Assembly (NCBI RefSeq): GCF_012276985.1
Contig: NZ_JAAXMM010000006.1
Span: forward strand, 62,001 to 126,000
From: Agrobacterium sp. a22-2
GTDB lineage: Bacteria > Pseudomonadota > Alphaproteobacteria > Rhizobiales > Rhizobiaceae
Direction of reading: 5' to 3'
DNA length: 64,000 nt
Shown: positions 1 through 8,747 of the stretch, piece after piece
How the letters are laid out: each line of letters opens with the position of its first letter
Position numbering within the stretch: position 1 is the stretch's first letter
Position numbers and translations under genes: made by a program
Notes under the pieces: model-generated
What the model was told of the DNA's origin: nothing
What the model saw: only the letters and a program-made list of their open reading frames with translations
Databases searched by the model: none

Positions 1-630
1 GGTCAGCAGCTTTACCCCGGCAACGCCGAACAGCAGCGCCATCGTCCCGTCGATGCCGCGTCTGGCCCGGCGATAGACGGCAAGGGCGCCCGAGGTGGAA
101 AACAACAGGGCATAGCCGGCAAAGACCGTGATGCCGGTCGCCAGGCATCCGCCGACGATGAATCCGACCGCCTCGATCGATGCGGGGGCCGGCAGGCCGA
201 TCGAGATGATCGCCAGCCAGGCAAAGATCGCCTTCGGATTGGTCAGATGGATGGCATAACCCAGCAGGAATGTCTGCGTCAGCGTTCTTGGCGCGGCCTT
301 GCCGGTCTCCGGCAGCATCTCCTCCTTGCGCAACGCCGATCGCAGGGCCTTGTAGGCGAGATAGAGCAGGTAGAGACCGCCGGCGATCTTCAGGAGCTGC
401 AGCAGCTGCGCATAGTGGGTGAGCAAAGCCGCCAGGCCGAACGATGCGGCCATGGCCCAGGTGAACGAGCCCGCGAAAACGCCGGCGGCCATAGTCAGTC
501 CGGCCTGCCGCCCTTGCGCAATCGAGGTCGAAACGATTGCCATGATGGCCGGTCCGGGACTGATTACGGCGACCAGGTAGACGAGATAGGCCGCCATGAT
601 CTGCGGCAGGTTCTGGACAATATCGTTCAT
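1..630 (-). CDS. LysE/RhtB-family amino-acid exporter (3' end cut by window edge)
   Basis: Inner-membrane exporter of the LysE/RhtB family, which expels amino acids or homoserine-type compounds; the substrate cannot be told from sequence. The reading frame is open for 210 codons from the ATG at 628-630 to base 1 and meets no stop, so the last residues lie outside the window. The N-terminal helix carries the family motif V-I-S-P-G-P-A around residues 17-23, and the N-P-K-A motif appears near residue 130. Hydrophobic segments alternate with short charged loops as in the six-helix family, and 210 codons is about full family length. It stands alone, convergent with nothing visible and followed on the same strand by nothing in the window. 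Family assignment is firm; substrate is unknown. Confidence 0.88.
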   Translation of the reverse strand, partial: MNDIVQNLPQIMAAYLVYLVAVISPGPAIMAIVSTSIAQGRQAGLTMAAGVFAGSFTWAMAASFGLAALLTHYAQLLQLLKIAGGLYLLYLAYKALRSALRKEEMLPETGKAAPRTLTQTFLLGYAIHLTNPKAIFAWLAIISIGLPAPASIEAVGFIVGGCLATGITVFAGYALLFSTSGALAVYRRARRGIDGTMALLFGVAGVKLLT

Positions 631-755
631 CGGATCTCCGGGCATGGCTGTTGCAGGCGGAGATCATACCCGAAAGAGCGATCGGAACACGTCAGTTGAT
701 TTGATCCAAACCCGAAATCGGGTGATGGATCGCACGGGCGGGAGAGATTTTACCG

Positions 756-1670
756 TCAGTTTTTCCGGTTGGCCACGAACCGGGCGGTTTCGATCAGCAT
801 GCCGGCCTTCGGGCCGTAGACGGTCAGAAGTTCCGTCGCTTCGGCCACGAGGCGGTCCAGCTCGGCCTCGGCCCAGGCCTGGCCGCGCACGGCCACCAGC
901 GTGCCCTTGCCGCGGGCGGCATCTTTGCCGGTGGCCTTGCCCATGGTAGCGGCATCCGCCGTCAGGTCCAGCAGATCGTCGGCCAGCTGGAAGGCCCTGC
1001 CGATCCTCTCACCGAACTGTCTGAGGCGCTGACGGTCCGGCATGTCTGCGCCTGAGATGATGGCGCCCGACTCGCAGGCAAAGCGCAGCAGCGCGCCCGT
1101 TTTCATGGCTTGAAGGGTGACGATGCCGGCCTCGTCCGGCGTCTGCTTTTCGGCCGCCAGATCGAGCGCCTGTCCACCGGCCATGCCGCCGAGACCGGCC
1201 GCGCGGGCCAGCGCCAGCACCAGTTCGGTCTTGGCCCTGTCCGACACCTCGGTTTCCGGGGCGGCAATCACATCGAAAGCCAGCGTCAGCAGGCTGTCGC
1301 CGGCCAGGATGGCGGTCGCCTCGTCGAAGGCGATATGTACCGTCGGCTTGCCGCGCCGCAGGTCGTCGTCGTCCATGGCCGGCAGATCGTCGTGGACGAG
1401 GGAATAACAATGCAGGCATTCGAGCGCCGCGCCCACACGCATTGCGGCATCTCCATTGCCGCCGAACAGGGCTGCACTTTCCATCACCAAAAAAGGTCTC
1501 AGGCGTTTGCCGCCGTTCAGCACGCCGTGGCGCATGGCCTGAAGAAGCGTGTCCGGGCGACGGATTTCCTGCGGAAGGCTCTCGGAGCCCAGCAATTGCG
1601 ACAAAAGCGCCTCCGTCCGCGAGGCGCTGTCGCGAAGGTGGCGGTCGAAAATGTCGGTCCCCTGTTCCAT
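756..1670 (-). CDS. ispA: Polyprenyl (farnesyl/geranyl) diphosphate synthase
   Basis: Cytosolic short-chain prenyl transferase that condenses IPP with DMAPP/GPP to make farnesyl diphosphate for quinones, undecaprenyl phosphate and hopanoids. The first aspartate-rich motif, D-D-L-P-A-M-D, is at residues 94-100 and is of the bacterial DD-x4-D type; the second, D-D-L-L-D, is at 231-235. The G-G-K-R-L-R-P-F substrate motif is at 53-60. The 304-residue length from the ATG at 1670 fits the family (about 300). An in-frame ATG at 1736 would add 22 residues but leaves only 37 bases to the divergent mtgA start, so 1670 is preferred. In this family position, relatives are annotated IspA; strict FPP versus longer-chain specificity is inferred. 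Confidence 0.9.
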   Translation of the reverse strand: MEQGTDIFDRHLRDSASRTEALLSQLLGSESLPQEIRRPDTLLQAMRHGVLNGGKRLRPFLVMESAALFGGNGDAAMRVGAALECLHCYSLVHDDLPAMDDDDLRRGKPTVHIAFDEATAILAGDSLLTLAFDVIAAPETEVSDRAKTELVLALARAAGLGGMAGGQALDLAAEKQTPDEAGIVTLQAMKTGALLRFACESGAIISGADMPDRQRLRQFGERIGRAFQLADDLLDLTADAATMGKATGKDAARGKGTLVAVRGQAWAEAELDRLVAEATELLTVYGPKAGMLIETARFVANRKN

Positions 1671-1773
1671 GGCGCGCTGTTTGCCATGGCGGACGGGGGT
1701 GGCGCAACGGGAATCTGTGGTGAGCGTCGGCTTCATGGGGCGGTTGATCTGGTCATGCCGGAGTTTGAACGGT

Positions 1774-2550
1774 ATGAAAAATGGCGGCGTTGCAAATTCA
1801 GGCGGTTGGACATTGACGATTGATATCGAGCCGGAAGACAACGGCGATTTTCCGGAGACCCGGGAACAAGGTGGTCTGCGACGCATTTTGCGACGCGTTC
1901 TCCTGGTCCTGGTCATCCTCTGCCTCCTGCCCTTCGCTCTGATCCTCGTCTACCGGCTCGATTTTATCCGTCCGATTTCGACCCTGATGTTGACCGATCT
2001 GCTGCTGCTGCGCGGTTACGATCGCCAATGGGTGGAGTTTGAGGACATCTCGCCCAATCTGGTGCGGGCGGTGATGATGTCGGAGGACGGCCAGTTCTGC
2101 GCCCATAACGGCATCGACTGGGAGCAGATGCGGGCGGTCGTCGACGATGCGCTGTCCGGCGAGGCGACGCGCGGCGCCAGCACCATTCCGATGCAGACGG
2201 TGAAGAACCTGTTCCTGTGGAACAGCCGGTCCTTCCTGCGCAAGGGGGCGGAACTGCCGATCGCGCTTGCGGCGGATTTCATCTGGCCGAAGAAGCGCAC
2301 CATGGAGCTCTATCTCAACATCGCCGAATGGGGACCGGGGATCTACGGCGCCGAGGCCGCCGCCCAGCATCATTTCAAGGTGCCGGCCTCCAAGCTCACG
2401 GCGCGCCAGGCTGCCCTCCTGGCCGTGTCGCTGCCCAATCCGATCGAGAGGGTGGCGGGCAAGCCGGGCAATGGCATGAAGCGGCTGGCCAATCTGGTGG
2501 ATCGCCGGGCCAAGCGGTCCGGTGCATATATCAAATGTCTTTATGACTGA
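1774..2550 (+). CDS. mtgA: Monofunctional peptidoglycan glycosyltransferase
   Basis: Inner-membrane GT51 enzyme that polymerises lipid II into glycan strands at the periplasmic face, without a transpeptidase domain. One membrane anchor spans about residues 41-60. The catalytic glutamate lies in S-E-D-G-Q-F (Glu104), and the conserved G-A-S-T-I-P-M-Q motif follows at 135-141, then the [10 protein letters not shown] motif near 173. The length of 258 residues is typical of MtgA. The start at 1774 is chosen because GGAG at 1760-1763 sits 10 bases upstream; the frame stays open far upstream across the ispA start but that part has no coding character. It is divergent from ispA, with about 100 bases between the two starts for both promoters. 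Confidence 0.92.
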   Translation: MKNGGVANSGGWTLTIDIEPEDNGDFPETREQGGLRRILRRVLLVLVILCLLPFALILVYRLDFIRPISTLMLTDLLLLRGYDRQWVEFEDISPNLVRAVMMSEDGQFCAHNGIDWEQMRAVVDDALSGEATRGASTIPMQTVKNLFLWNSRSFLRKGAELPIALAADFIWPKKRTMELYLNIAEWGPGIYGAEAAAQHHFKVPASKLTARQAALLAVSLPNPIERVAGKPGNGMKRLANLVDRRAKRSGAYIKCLYD

Positions 2551-2628
2551 GTTCAGCAAATGGCGTTGGTCGCGGCGGCCAAAGCAGCCTAATTTGAGGC
2601 CAACGGCAGGCAGCGCAAGGGCCACATC

Positions 2629-3276
2629 ATGAGCGATTTTCTTCTCTACATCGGCAACAAGAACTATTCCTCCTGGTCGTTTCGGCCGTGGATCGCGCTG
2701 ACGGCGGCGGGCATCGACTTCGAAGAGCGGTTGATCCCCTTCGATTTTCCGGCCGACAATCCGCGCATCAAGGAAATCTCGCCGACCGGCCGCGTGCCGA
2801 TCCTCTATCATGGCGATGTGCACGTCTGGGAATCGCTGGCGATCATCGAATATGCCGCCGAGGTCTATCCGGATGCGGGTCTTTGGCCTGCCGACCGAGG
2901 CGACAGGGCGGTGGCCCGTGCCATCTCGATGGAAATGCTGTCGGGCTTCCGGGCGTTGCGCAATGCCTGCCCGATGAACATGCGCCGGCCGGTCGGCACC
3001 ATCGCCTTGCCCGACGGCGTGATGGGCGATGTCGCGCGCATCGAGGCGATCTGGCGGGAGCAGCGCGCTCGTTCGGGCGGCTCCTTCCTGTTCGGTGACT
3101 TCTGTGCGGCGGACGCAATGTTCGCGCCGGTCGTCAATCGGTTTGCGATCTACGACCTGACGCGCGATGCCGATACGCTGGATTACATGGCGGCCATGCA
3201 GGCGCATCCCGCCTGGATCAAGTGGCGCGATGCAGCGCTCGCCGAGATCTGGATCGTGCCGGAAGATGAGGCCTGA
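2629..3276 (+). CDS. Glutathione S-transferase family protein
   Basis: Soluble 215-residue protein with the two-domain GST layout: an N-terminal thioredoxin-like half (about 1-80) and a helical C-terminal half. The segment [10 protein letters not shown] at 12-21 is typical of the zeta/YfcF-like bacterial branch, in which a serine takes the place of the catalytic tyrosine; S-P-T-G-R-V-P with the cis-proline lies near 51-57 and E-S-L-A-I at about 68-72. Substrate is unknown. It starts 78 bases after mtgA on the same strand and may be co-transcribed. The family call is secure; a specific reaction cannot be assigned. Confidence 0.85.
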   Translation: MSDFLLYIGNKNYSSWSFRPWIALTAAGIDFEERLIPFDFPADNPRIKEISPTGRVPILYHGDVHVWESLAIIEYAAEVYPDAGLWPADRGDRAVARAISMEMLSGFRALRNACPMNMRRPVGTIALPDGVMGDVARIEAIWREQRARSGGSFLFGDFCAADAMFAPVVNRFAIYDLTRDADTLDYMAAMQAHPAWIKWRDAALAEIWIVPEDEA

Positions 3277-3436
3277 GCCCGGTTCGCTGGCGGAGGGCGC
3301 AAAAAATATGGCCGGGGGACTGGTCAAAGCCCGGTGCGGCATGTATAAGCGCGCAAAATTCCGAGATCGAGACGGATGCTGTTTGGCCTCATCTGGGCCG
3401 GGTTTTCTGTTTTGTCCGTCATGTGGAGTAGTTGAA

Positions 3437-3622
3437 ATGGCTGTACCTAAAAGAAAAACAAGCCCGTCGAAGCGCGGTATGCGCCGCTCTGCTGACGGCC
3501 TCAAGGCCCCGACCTATGTCGAGGACAAGAACTCCGGCGAACTGCGTCGCCCGCACCATATCGATCTGAAGACCGGTATGTATCGCGGCCGTCAGGTTCT
3601 GACGCCGAAGGAAAGCGCATAA
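3437..3622 (+). CDS. rpmF: 50S ribosomal protein L32
   Basis: Small basic ribosomal protein of 61 residues beginning [14 protein letters not shown], the standard bL32 N-terminus. The C-terminal half, with H-H-I-D near residue 40, is the cysteine-free form common in alphaproteobacteria. The ATG at 3437 follows TGGAG with normal spacing. It is a single gene here: the usual neighbours of rpmF in other phyla (yceD, plsX) are absent, and mtgA lies upstream, an arrangement I regard as usual for rhizobia. A strong hairpin with a T-run follows it at 3647-3678. Confidence 0.97.
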   Translation: MAVPKRKTSPSKRGMRRSADGLKAPTYVEDKNSGELRRPHHIDLKTGMYRGRQVLTPKESA

Positions 3623-3644
3623 GACTTGCGCGCATCCTTGTTAT

Positions 3645-3680
3645 GAAAAAAGGTCGGCTCGCGCCGGCCTTTTCTTTTTT
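3645..3680 (+). terminator. Intrinsic terminator after rpmF
   Basis: The sequence AAGGTCGGC, a short CG loop and GCCGGCCTT form a hairpin about 23 bases after the rpmF stop codon, followed by TTCTTTTTT. This is a standard rho-independent signal on the plus strand. Confidence 0.85.
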
Positions 3681-3761
3681 CGTGACGTCATTCCTCCGCC
3701 GCAAATCTTGGGTTATGTAAGCAGAAGACAATATTGTTTTGTTTCTGCGAGGTTGAACTTC

Positions 3762-4169
3762 ATGATTGCTGCATTTCCGCTGATGCTCGTTCCGTTTGTT
3801 CTCTACAATCTCGCCATGATGGGCTTGTTCGGACAGGGCGGTATTGCTGCGCTGGACCACCAGATCCTGTCGCTCTCCATGCTGTCGGGCGCCGTGTGGA
3901 CCCTGTCGATGGGCGACCTGTTCATTCTGGTGGCGCTTGCCGTGCTGTTCGTGGAAATCCTCAAAGCCACCCGTCACGGATCGGGTTCGCTGATCAACCA
4001 CATGCTGTCGATGCTGGTCTTCGTGGCGTTTCTGGTCGAGTTCCTGCTGCTGCAGGGCGCGGCCACACAGATCTTCTTCATCCTGATGATCATCACGTTC
4101 ATCGACGTGGTCGGTGGCTTTGCCGTGTCGATCCGCACCGCCGGTCGCGACGTGTCGATCGGCCTTTGA
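3762..4169 (+). CDS. Conserved hypothetical four-helix membrane protein
   Basis: I do not recognise a named family. The 135-residue product is almost entirely hydrophobic with about four membrane helices (roughly 3-22, 42-65, 75-98 and 104-124) joined by short loops. The second loop is basic (K-A-T-R-H-G-S) and the C-terminus ends R-T-A-G-R-D-V-S-I-G-L, suggesting a cytoplasmic tail. The ATG at 3762 is preferred over an upstream in-frame ATG at 3708 because GAGG at 3749-3752 stands nine bases before it and the upstream part is not hydrophobic. It is monocistronic, ending at a strong hairpin, and convergent with phaR. Similar small membrane proteins are common in rhizobial chromosomes, but no role is inferred. 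Confidence 0.75.
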   Translation: MIAAFPLMLVPFVLYNLAMMGLFGQGGIAALDHQILSLSMLSGAVWTLSMGDLFILVALAVLFVEILKATRHGSGSLINHMLSMLVFVAFLVEFLLLQGAATQIFFILMIITFIDVVGGFAVSIRTAGRDVSIGL

Positions 4170-4205
4170 CGCAATCGGCTAATACCAAGTCCTGACCGAT
4201 CGCCA

Positions 4206-4246
4206 GGAGAACGGCTCATGTGCCGGCCGTTCTCCCGGCGCTTTTC
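4206..4246 (+). terminator. Convergent terminator between membrane protein gene and phaR
   Basis: A perfect 10-bp stem, GGAGAACGGC at 4206-4215 and GCCGTTCTCC at 4226-4235, with a 10-base loop, is followed by a T-rich tail on the plus strand. It lies between two convergent genes and is best read as the terminator of the plus-strand gene; on the minus strand it could also stop phaR transcripts, although no T-run follows there. Confidence 0.75.
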
Positions 4247-4249
4247 GTT

Positions 4250-4822
4250 TTAGAGATTGTCGAGCTTGGTCTGAAGGTTGCGAAGCTGTTCCTTTAACTC
4301 GTCGATATCCTTGGCCTCGGCCTTCTTGGTTTCCTTCGGCGGCTGCGGCGTCAGGAAAGGCGAGAACATCTGCATGGCCTGGTGGAACATGTCGGTGTTG
4401 CGCTTGACCTGTTCTTCCATCAGCTGGATGGGAGTCTGGATATTCTTCGACAGCGGTTCGCCGAAAGCCTTGGTCATCTGCTCGCGCATCTGCACCTGCT
4501 GTTCGGTAAACGCCTTCATGGAGTGTTCGAGAAAGCTCGGAACCACCATCTGCATCTGGTCGCCGTAATAGCTGATCAGCTGGCGCAGGAAGGAAATCGG
4601 CAGCAGCGTATTGCCCGTCTTGGATTCCTGCTCGAAAATGATCTGCGTTAGCACGGAATGGGTGATGTCCTCTCCCGACTTGGCGTCCTGTACCGTGAAT
4701 TCCTCCCCCTTCTTCACCATTGTCGCCAGGTCTTCCAGCGTCACATAGGTGCTGGTACCCGTATTGTAGAGGCGTCGATTGGCATATTTCTTGATAACGA
4801 TTTCGCCATCGGCTTTTGCCAT
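4250..4822 (-). CDS. phaR: Polyhydroxyalkanoate synthesis repressor PhaR
   Basis: DNA-binding repressor that also binds PHB granules and releases phasin and PHA genes when polymer accumulates. The N-terminal PHB_acc_N domain is plain: I-K-K-Y-A-N-R-R-L-Y-N-T at about 10-21 followed by S-T-Y-V-T-L-E-D-L. Two PHB_acc repeats follow in the middle of the protein, and the C-terminal 25 residues are a charged coiled-coil-like helix. The length (190) matches rhizobial PhaR. It is divergent from phaA-phaB over a 238-base intergenic region that carries a TGC-N3-GCA palindrome at 4912-4920, the expected kind of PhaR operator, so autoregulation and phaAB control from that site are likely. Confidence 0.95.
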   Translation of the reverse strand: MAKADGEIVIKKYANRRLYNTGTSTYVTLEDLATMVKKGEEFTVQDAKSGEDITHSVLTQIIFEQESKTGNTLLPISFLRQLISYYGDQMQMVVPSFLEHSMKAFTEQQVQMREQMTKAFGEPLSKNIQTPIQLMEEQVKRNTDMFHQAMQMFSPFLTPQPPKETKKAEAKDIDELKEQLRNLQTKLDNL

Positions 4823-4911
4823 TTTTGTCTCCTGACCCCACGTAATATAATTGTTTTTGCTCTTCCCGACCTAAGTGTAATCGCAAAGGGCGCGCTGTGA
4901 CAATCTCTTTG

Positions 4912-4923
4912 TGCATTGCAGAA
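4912..4923. promoter_or_regulatory. Candidate PhaR operator (TGC-N3-GCA)
   Basis: TGCATTGCAGAA lies in the phaR-phaA intergenic region, 90 bases upstream of the phaR start and about 140 upstream of phaA. It is a short dyad of the TGC-rich type reported for PhaR in PHB-producing alphaproteobacteria, which as I recall it has the form TGC-R-N-Y-GCA-S-M-A. Position between divergent PHB genes supports it; binding is inferred. Confidence 0.5.
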
Positions 4924-5060
4924 GTTGCGGTTGACGAATGTCACGTGTTTCGGTCGGCGCCACAACTAAGGAATGAAACCGGGCCGTGTCTTCCTGTTTG
5001 ACTCTGGCCGAAAGCTTTGTCAGTTTCGGTGCAGAGCAAAAGAAAAGTGAGGAGACGTCC

Positions 5061-6242
5061 ATGACCAATCCATCCATCGTGATCGCCAGTGCCGCGCGCA
5101 CGGCTGTCGGGTCCTTCAACGGCGCATTTGCGAACGTGGCGGCCCATGATCTTGGCGCCGTAGCGATCAAGGCCGTGCTTGAGCGGGCCGGTGTCGAAGC
5201 GGGCGAAGTCGACGAAGTCATCCTCGGACAGATTCTGACGGCCGGCCAGGGCCAGAATCCGGCACGGCAGGCGGCCATGAAGGCCGGCATTCCGCAGGAA
5301 ACCACCGCCTGGGGCATGAACCAGCTGTGCGGCTCCGGCCTGCGCGCCGTGGCGCTTGGCATGCAGCAGATCGCCACGGGCGATGCCAAGATCATCATCG
5401 CCGGCGGCCAGGAGTCGATGTCCCTGGCGCCCCATTGCGCGCATCTGCGCGGCGGCGTGAAGATGGGCGACATGAAGATGATCGACACCATGATCAAGGA
5501 TGGCCTGACCGACGCCTTCTACGGCTATCACATGGGCGTTACCGCCGAGAATGTTGCCCGGCAATGGCAGTTGACGCGGGATGAGCAAGACGCCTTCGCG
5601 GTTGCCTCTCAGAACAAGGCCGAGGCAGCGCAGCTGGCCGGCCGTTTCAAGGACGAGATCGTTCCGGTCGTCGTTCCGGGACGCAAGGGCGACGTGACCG
5701 TCGATGCGGATGAATATATCCGGGCCGGCACGACGCTGGACAGCATGACCAAGCTGAAGCCCGCCTTCGACAAGGAAGGCACGGTCACGGCCGGCAATGC
5801 ATCGGGGATCAATGACGGCGCTGCGGCCACGCTGCTGATGTCGGAGACGGAGGCCTCGCGCCGCGGCATCGTGCCGCTCGCCCGTATCGTCTCCTGGGCC
5901 ACGGCCGGCGTCGATCCGAAGATCATGGGCACAGGTCCCATTCCGGCATCGCGCAAGGCGCTTGAAAAGGCCGGCTGGAGTGTCGGCGATCTGGATCTGG
6001 TCGAGGCCAACGAGGCCTTCGCGGCCCAGGCCTGCGCGGTCAACAAGGATCTCGGCTGGGATCCGTCGATCGTCAACGTTAACGGCGGCGCCATTGCCAT
6101 CGGCCATCCGGTTGGCGCGTCCGGCGCGCGCATTCTCAACACGCTGCTGTTCGAGATGAAGCGGCGCGGCGCCAAGAAGGGCCTTGCCACCCTGTGCATT
6201 GGTGGCGGCATGGGCATCGCCTTGTGCGTGGAGGCGTTCTGA
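5061..6242 (+). CDS. phaA: Acetyl-CoA C-acetyltransferase (beta-ketothiolase)
   Basis: Cytosolic biosynthetic thiolase that joins two acetyl-CoA into acetoacetyl-CoA, the first step of PHB synthesis. The nucleophilic cysteine is Cys90 in [10 protein letters not shown]; the N-E-A-F-A-A-Q motif follows; His349 lies in [10 protein letters not shown]; and the second active-site cysteine is Cys379 in C-I-G-G-G-M-G. Length (393) is exactly that of PhaA. The ATG at 5061 is chosen because GAGGAG ends six bases before it; upstream in-frame codons have no such signal. It is the first gene of phaAB, divergent from the repressor gene phaR. Confidence 0.97.
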   Translation: MTNPSIVIASAARTAVGSFNGAFANVAAHDLGAVAIKAVLERAGVEAGEVDEVILGQILTAGQGQNPARQAAMKAGIPQETTAWGMNQLCGSGLRAVALGMQQIATGDAKIIIAGGQESMSLAPHCAHLRGGVKMGDMKMIDTMIKDGLTDAFYGYHMGVTAENVARQWQLTRDEQDAFAVASQNKAEAAQLAGRFKDEIVPVVVPGRKGDVTVDADEYIRAGTTLDSMTKLKPAFDKEGTVTAGNASGINDGAAATLLMSETEASRRGIVPLARIVSWATAGVDPKIMGTGPIPASRKALEKAGWSVGDLDLVEANEAFAAQACAVNKDLGWDPSIVNVNGGAIAIGHPVGASGARILNTLLFEMKRRGAKKGLATLCIGGGMGIALCVEAF

Positions 6243-6386
6243 GCCCTCGCCGTTAGGGTCTTGGCAAGTGCGTTGCTGCCCGATGCTTCGGGTAGCGCGC
6301 TTGTCGGCCAGTTGTCGTTGAGATCATTCAAAACAACCGGGCAGAAGATCCGGATACCGTAAAAACTGAGCAAGGGAGGAATTGAT

Positions 6387-7112
6387 ATGAGCAGGGTAGC
6401 ACTGGTTACGGGCGGAACGCGCGGTATTGGGGCGGCGATTTCGGTGGCGCTCAAGGCGGCCGGATATACGGTCGCGGCGAATTACGCGGGCAATGAAGAG
6501 AAGGCCAAGGCCTTCGAAGCGGAGACTGGTATTCCCACTTTCAAATGGGATGTTTCTGATTATGCCGCTTGCGTTGCTGGGATAGGCGCGGTCGAGGCGG
6601 CGCTTGGACCCGTGGAGGTCCTGGTCAACAATGCCGGCATCACCCGTGACGCGATGTTCCACAAGATGACGCCGCAGCAGTGGAACGAGGTGATCAGCAC
6701 CAATCTTTCCGGCCTGTTCAACATGACTCATCCGATCTGGTCGGGCATGCGCGACCGCGGCTTCGGGCGCATCATCTCGATCTCCTCGATCAATGGCCAG
6801 AAGGGCCAGATGGGTCAGGTCAATTATTCCGCCGCCAAGGCCGGCGATCTCGGCTTCACCAAGGCGCTTGCCCAGGAAGGGGCCGCCAAGGGTATTACCG
6901 TCAACGCCGTCTGCCCCGGCTATATTGGCACGGAAATGGTGCGGGCAATCCCGGAAAAGGTTCTGAACGAGCGGATCATCCCGCAGATCCCGGTGGGTCG
7001 GCTTGGCGAGCCCGAGGAAATTGCCCGCTGCGTCGTGTTCCTGGCCTCGGACGATGCCGGCTTCATCACCGGCTCGACCATTTCGGCCAATGGCGGGCAG
7101 TTCTTCGTGTAG
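6387..7112 (+). CDS. phaB: Acetoacetyl-CoA reductase
   Basis: NADPH-dependent short-chain dehydrogenase that reduces acetoacetyl-CoA to (R)-3-hydroxybutyryl-CoA for PHB synthase. The cofactor motif T-G-G-T-R-G-I-G is at 8-15, N-N-A-G at 81-84, catalytic Ser134, and Tyr147-x3-Lys151 in Y-S-A-A-K. The 241-residue length and the G-Y-I-G-T-E-M segment match PhaB. A strong ribosome-binding site (GGGAGGAATTG) precedes the ATG. It follows phaA after 144 bases and ends at a strong hairpin terminator (7133-7166). The PHB synthase gene phaC is not in this window, as is usual for rhizobia. Confidence 0.96.
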   Translation: MSRVALVTGGTRGIGAAISVALKAAGYTVAANYAGNEEKAKAFEAETGIPTFKWDVSDYAACVAGIGAVEAALGPVEVLVNNAGITRDAMFHKMTPQQWNEVISTNLSGLFNMTHPIWSGMRDRGFGRIISISSINGQKGQMGQVNYSAAKAGDLGFTKALAQEGAAKGITVNAVCPGYIGTEMVRAIPEKVLNERIIPQIPVGRLGEPEEIARCVVFLASDDAGFITGSTISANGGQFFV

Positions 7113-7132
7113 TTCCAAAATATCGCTTTTCG

Positions 7133-7166
7133 GATCAGCCGGCTCGTGAGGGCCGGCTGATCTTTT
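7133..7166 (+). terminator. Intrinsic terminator of phaAB
   Basis: An 11-bp stem (GATCAGCCGGC at 7133-7143 with GCCGGCTGATC at 7152-7162) is followed by TTTT. It stands 20 bases after phaB and only 15 bases before the next start codon, so the downstream gene is either expressed by read-through or has a promoter overlapping the hairpin. Confidence 0.88.
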
Positions 7167-7180
7167 GATCTGGAGGCCCC

Positions 7181-7528
7181 ATGACAGCACGATACGCCAC
7201 GCCGGCGGATTTTGGCCGTTCGTTGGTCCAAGCCTGGTCGCTTGACTCCTCCTCAAGCTGGACGGCGGAGAATCCGGCCAAGGGCCAATGCAGCGTGACA
7301 AGCCTAGTTGCACAGGATGTGTTCGGTGGCGATATCCTGACAACGCGGACGCCGGGAGGCACGCATTTCTATAATTGCATCGATGGCGAGCGTTTCGACT
7401 TCACCATCAGCCAGTTTTCCGCGCCGATCAGCTTCGACGATATCGTCTCGTCGCGTGAAGAGGCTTTCCGCGATACCAGCCCTCTCCAGTATTCTGCCTT
7501 GCGCCGGCAGCTCGGCCTTACAGATTAA
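7181..7528 (+). CDS. YunG-like conserved protein
   Basis: Soluble protein of 115 residues related to the Bacillus YunG-type family of unknown function. The recognisable core is P-A-K-G-Q-C-S-V-T-S-L-V-A-Q-D at about 32-46, then G-G-T-H-F-Y-N near 59-65 and F-D-F-T-I-S-Q-F at 72-79. The Cys, His and Asp of these motifs resemble a papain-like or transglutaminase-like arrangement, but no activity is established to my knowledge. The ATG at 7181 has GGAGG eight bases upstream. It sits directly behind the phaB terminator. Family recognition is moderate; function is unknown. Confidence 0.7.
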   Translation: MTARYATPADFGRSLVQAWSLDSSSSWTAENPAKGQCSVTSLVAQDVFGGDILTTRTPGGTHFYNCIDGERFDFTISQFSAPISFDDIVSSREEAFRDTSPLQYSALRRQLGLTD

Positions 7529-7603
7529 CAGACGTCCCGTGGGCCAAGCGCCAAGGCTGCGTTTTCCACCGAATCATATGGTTAACCATTTGTTATTCCA
7601 CAC

Positions 7604-7673
7604 GATGTAGCGGTGAACAAACCGGGAAAACCCGCGTATCTATGATTCGTCGCTGATTCGTTCCGGCTTTGGC
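7604..7673 (+). repeat. 70-bp intergenic repeat, copy 1
   Basis: First of three ungapped copies. It begins GATGTAGCGGTGAAC and has, exactly 40 bases from its start, GATTCGTCGCTGATTCGTTC, then CGGCTTT. It lies between the YunG-like gene and the convergent lipoprotein gene. Two GANTC sites sit 11 bases apart (7644 and 7655). Confidence 0.8.
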
Positions 7674-7702
7674 CAAAGCGTTAACGTGGCGCGACATGAC
7701 AG

Positions 7703-7735
7703 CAAAAAGCCGCCGGGTTGCGGCGGCTTTTCGGG
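7703..7735. terminator. Bidirectional terminator downstream of the glycine-zipper lipoprotein gene
   Basis: AAAAAGCCGCC and GGCGGCTTTT flank a short loop, giving a GC-rich stem with A-run and T-run on either side. It lies just past the stop codon of the minus-strand lipoprotein gene and can serve either strand. Confidence 0.8.
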
Positions 7736-7753
7736 GTATTGTGTCGCTTGATC

Positions 7754-8011
7754 TTAGCGGCAACGGGCTTCATAGCGGCGGCCGTAACGGTCGCGATAGA
7801 TGCAATAGCCCGCACGTTCCTGCGACTGGCCGATCAAGGCGCCGGCAACACCGCCGACGGCCGCGCCGACCGCTGCGCCACCCCAGGAATTCGTTGCCAC
7901 GCCGCCGATCACGGCGCCGGACGCCGCACCGATCGATGCGCCTTTTTCGGTCTGCGTGCAGGAGGCCAGCGATGCGACGAGCGCCAGTCCAAGTACAATC
8001 TTCTTCATCAT
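7754..8011 (-). CDS. Glycine-zipper lipoprotein
   Basis: Small outer-membrane-type lipoprotein of 85 residues. A signal peptide with lipobox L-A-S-C ends at Cys18, followed by a glycine-zipper segment with repeated G-A-A-x-G-A and G-G-V-A motifs (about 25-62), which in SlyB/YMGG-type proteins inserts in membranes. The C-terminus is R-D-R-Y-G-R-R-Y-E-A-R-C-R, giving a second cysteine and a strongly basic end. Two ATGs (8011, 8008) are adjacent; AAGGAA lies upstream of both. It follows the DUF3309 gene by 37 bases on the same strand, so the two envelope genes are probably co-transcribed. The function is not known beyond the family. Confidence 0.85.
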   Translation of the reverse strand: MMKKIVLGLALVASLASCTQTEKGASIGAASGAVIGGVATNSWGGAAVGAAVGGVAGALIGQSQERAGYCIYRDRYGRRYEARCR

Positions 8012-8048
8012 GAGGATGTTCCTTCCAAGCCGGTTGTCAGTGTTAAAG

Positions 8049-8204
8049 TCAGATTCTGCCCATCAGCAACAGAATGATCAGGATCAGGACGACAAGTCCG
8101 AGGCCGCCGGAAGGGCCGTAACCCCAGCTTCGGCTGTGACCCCAGTTCGGAAGAGCGCCAATCAAAAGCAGAATAACGATGACGACGAGAACTGTACCTA
8201 ACAT
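8049..8204 (-). CDS. DUF3309 family small membrane protein
   Basis: A 51-residue protein: an N-terminal hydrophobic helix (residues 2-17), the central motif W-G-H-S-R-S-W-G-Y-G-P-S-G-G at 21-34, and a second hydrophobic helix (35-49), ending M-G-R-I. This two-helix hairpin with the W-x-Y-G-P-S-G-G turn is the hallmark of DUF3309, found widely in proteobacteria and often under stress control. The ATG at 8204 has GGAGAGGGA just upstream. It is followed on the same strand by the glycine-zipper lipoprotein gene. The role is unknown; membrane location is inferred from composition. Confidence 0.88.
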   Translation of the reverse strand: MLGTVLVVIVILLLIGALPNWGHSRSWGYGPSGGLGLVVLILIILLLMGRI

Positions 8205-8474
8205 GGGATCCCTCTCCATTGTTTGTTATCAATTTGGATTTCGTTCCCTAAGAATGCGTGGCGTGGATATTTGTTCCATGGCCATGTAAATTCATATCGG
8301 CGCCGGCTTGAGAGTGCGGGGCGCCAGGTCTAGCGTGCGTTGAAAGGCCGGCGATGGCGACGTCCTTTTCGGACGTTCATTCCTTTACGTGCGAGCAACT
8401 GCTGCGGCCGGCCGGAGTTAACGTGGGCCTCCCTATAGCCTCCGGTCTATGGGCCGGCGGAGACGATTCCTCTA

Positions 8475-8544
8475 GATATAGTGGTGAACGGAGCCGGAAC
8501 ATGGTGGAGTCGGTGATTCGTCTCTGATTCGTTCCGGCTTTGAT
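8475..8544 (+). repeat. 70-bp intergenic repeat, copy 2
   Basis: Begins GATATAGTGGTGAAC; GATTCGTCTCTGATTCGTTC starts 40 bases on, followed by CGGCTTT as in copy 1. This copy contains an inverted repeat, AGCCGGAAC and GTTCCGGCT, and three GANTC sites (8507, 8515, 8526). Confidence 0.82.
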
Positions 8545-8747
8545 CGCACGGCGTCCTGCCGGGGTTGTTAACCGGTGTCGCGGGCGGATTCGCTGAGCGA
8601 AATTTATAAATATTAGCAAATAGTTAATCGAGCAACCGTCTTGCCGGGCGGGCCCGGCAACCGAGTGTTAACAGCGGGCTGCCGTTCAGCAATTCCGGTT
8701 GCAAGGCGGATTCAGGATGCAGTGGAAAAGTCGATTGCAGGGCACAA

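Noticed and set aside
7582..7596. CtrA box near repeat copy 1 (TTAA-N7-TTAT)
   Set aside because: One mismatch in the second half-site and location at a gene's 3' side; not strong enough to list.
8205..8330. EcfG promoter before the DUF3309 gene (GGAAC-N16-CATT on the minus strand)
   Set aside because: The -10 element is CATT, not CGTT, so the match misses a key base.
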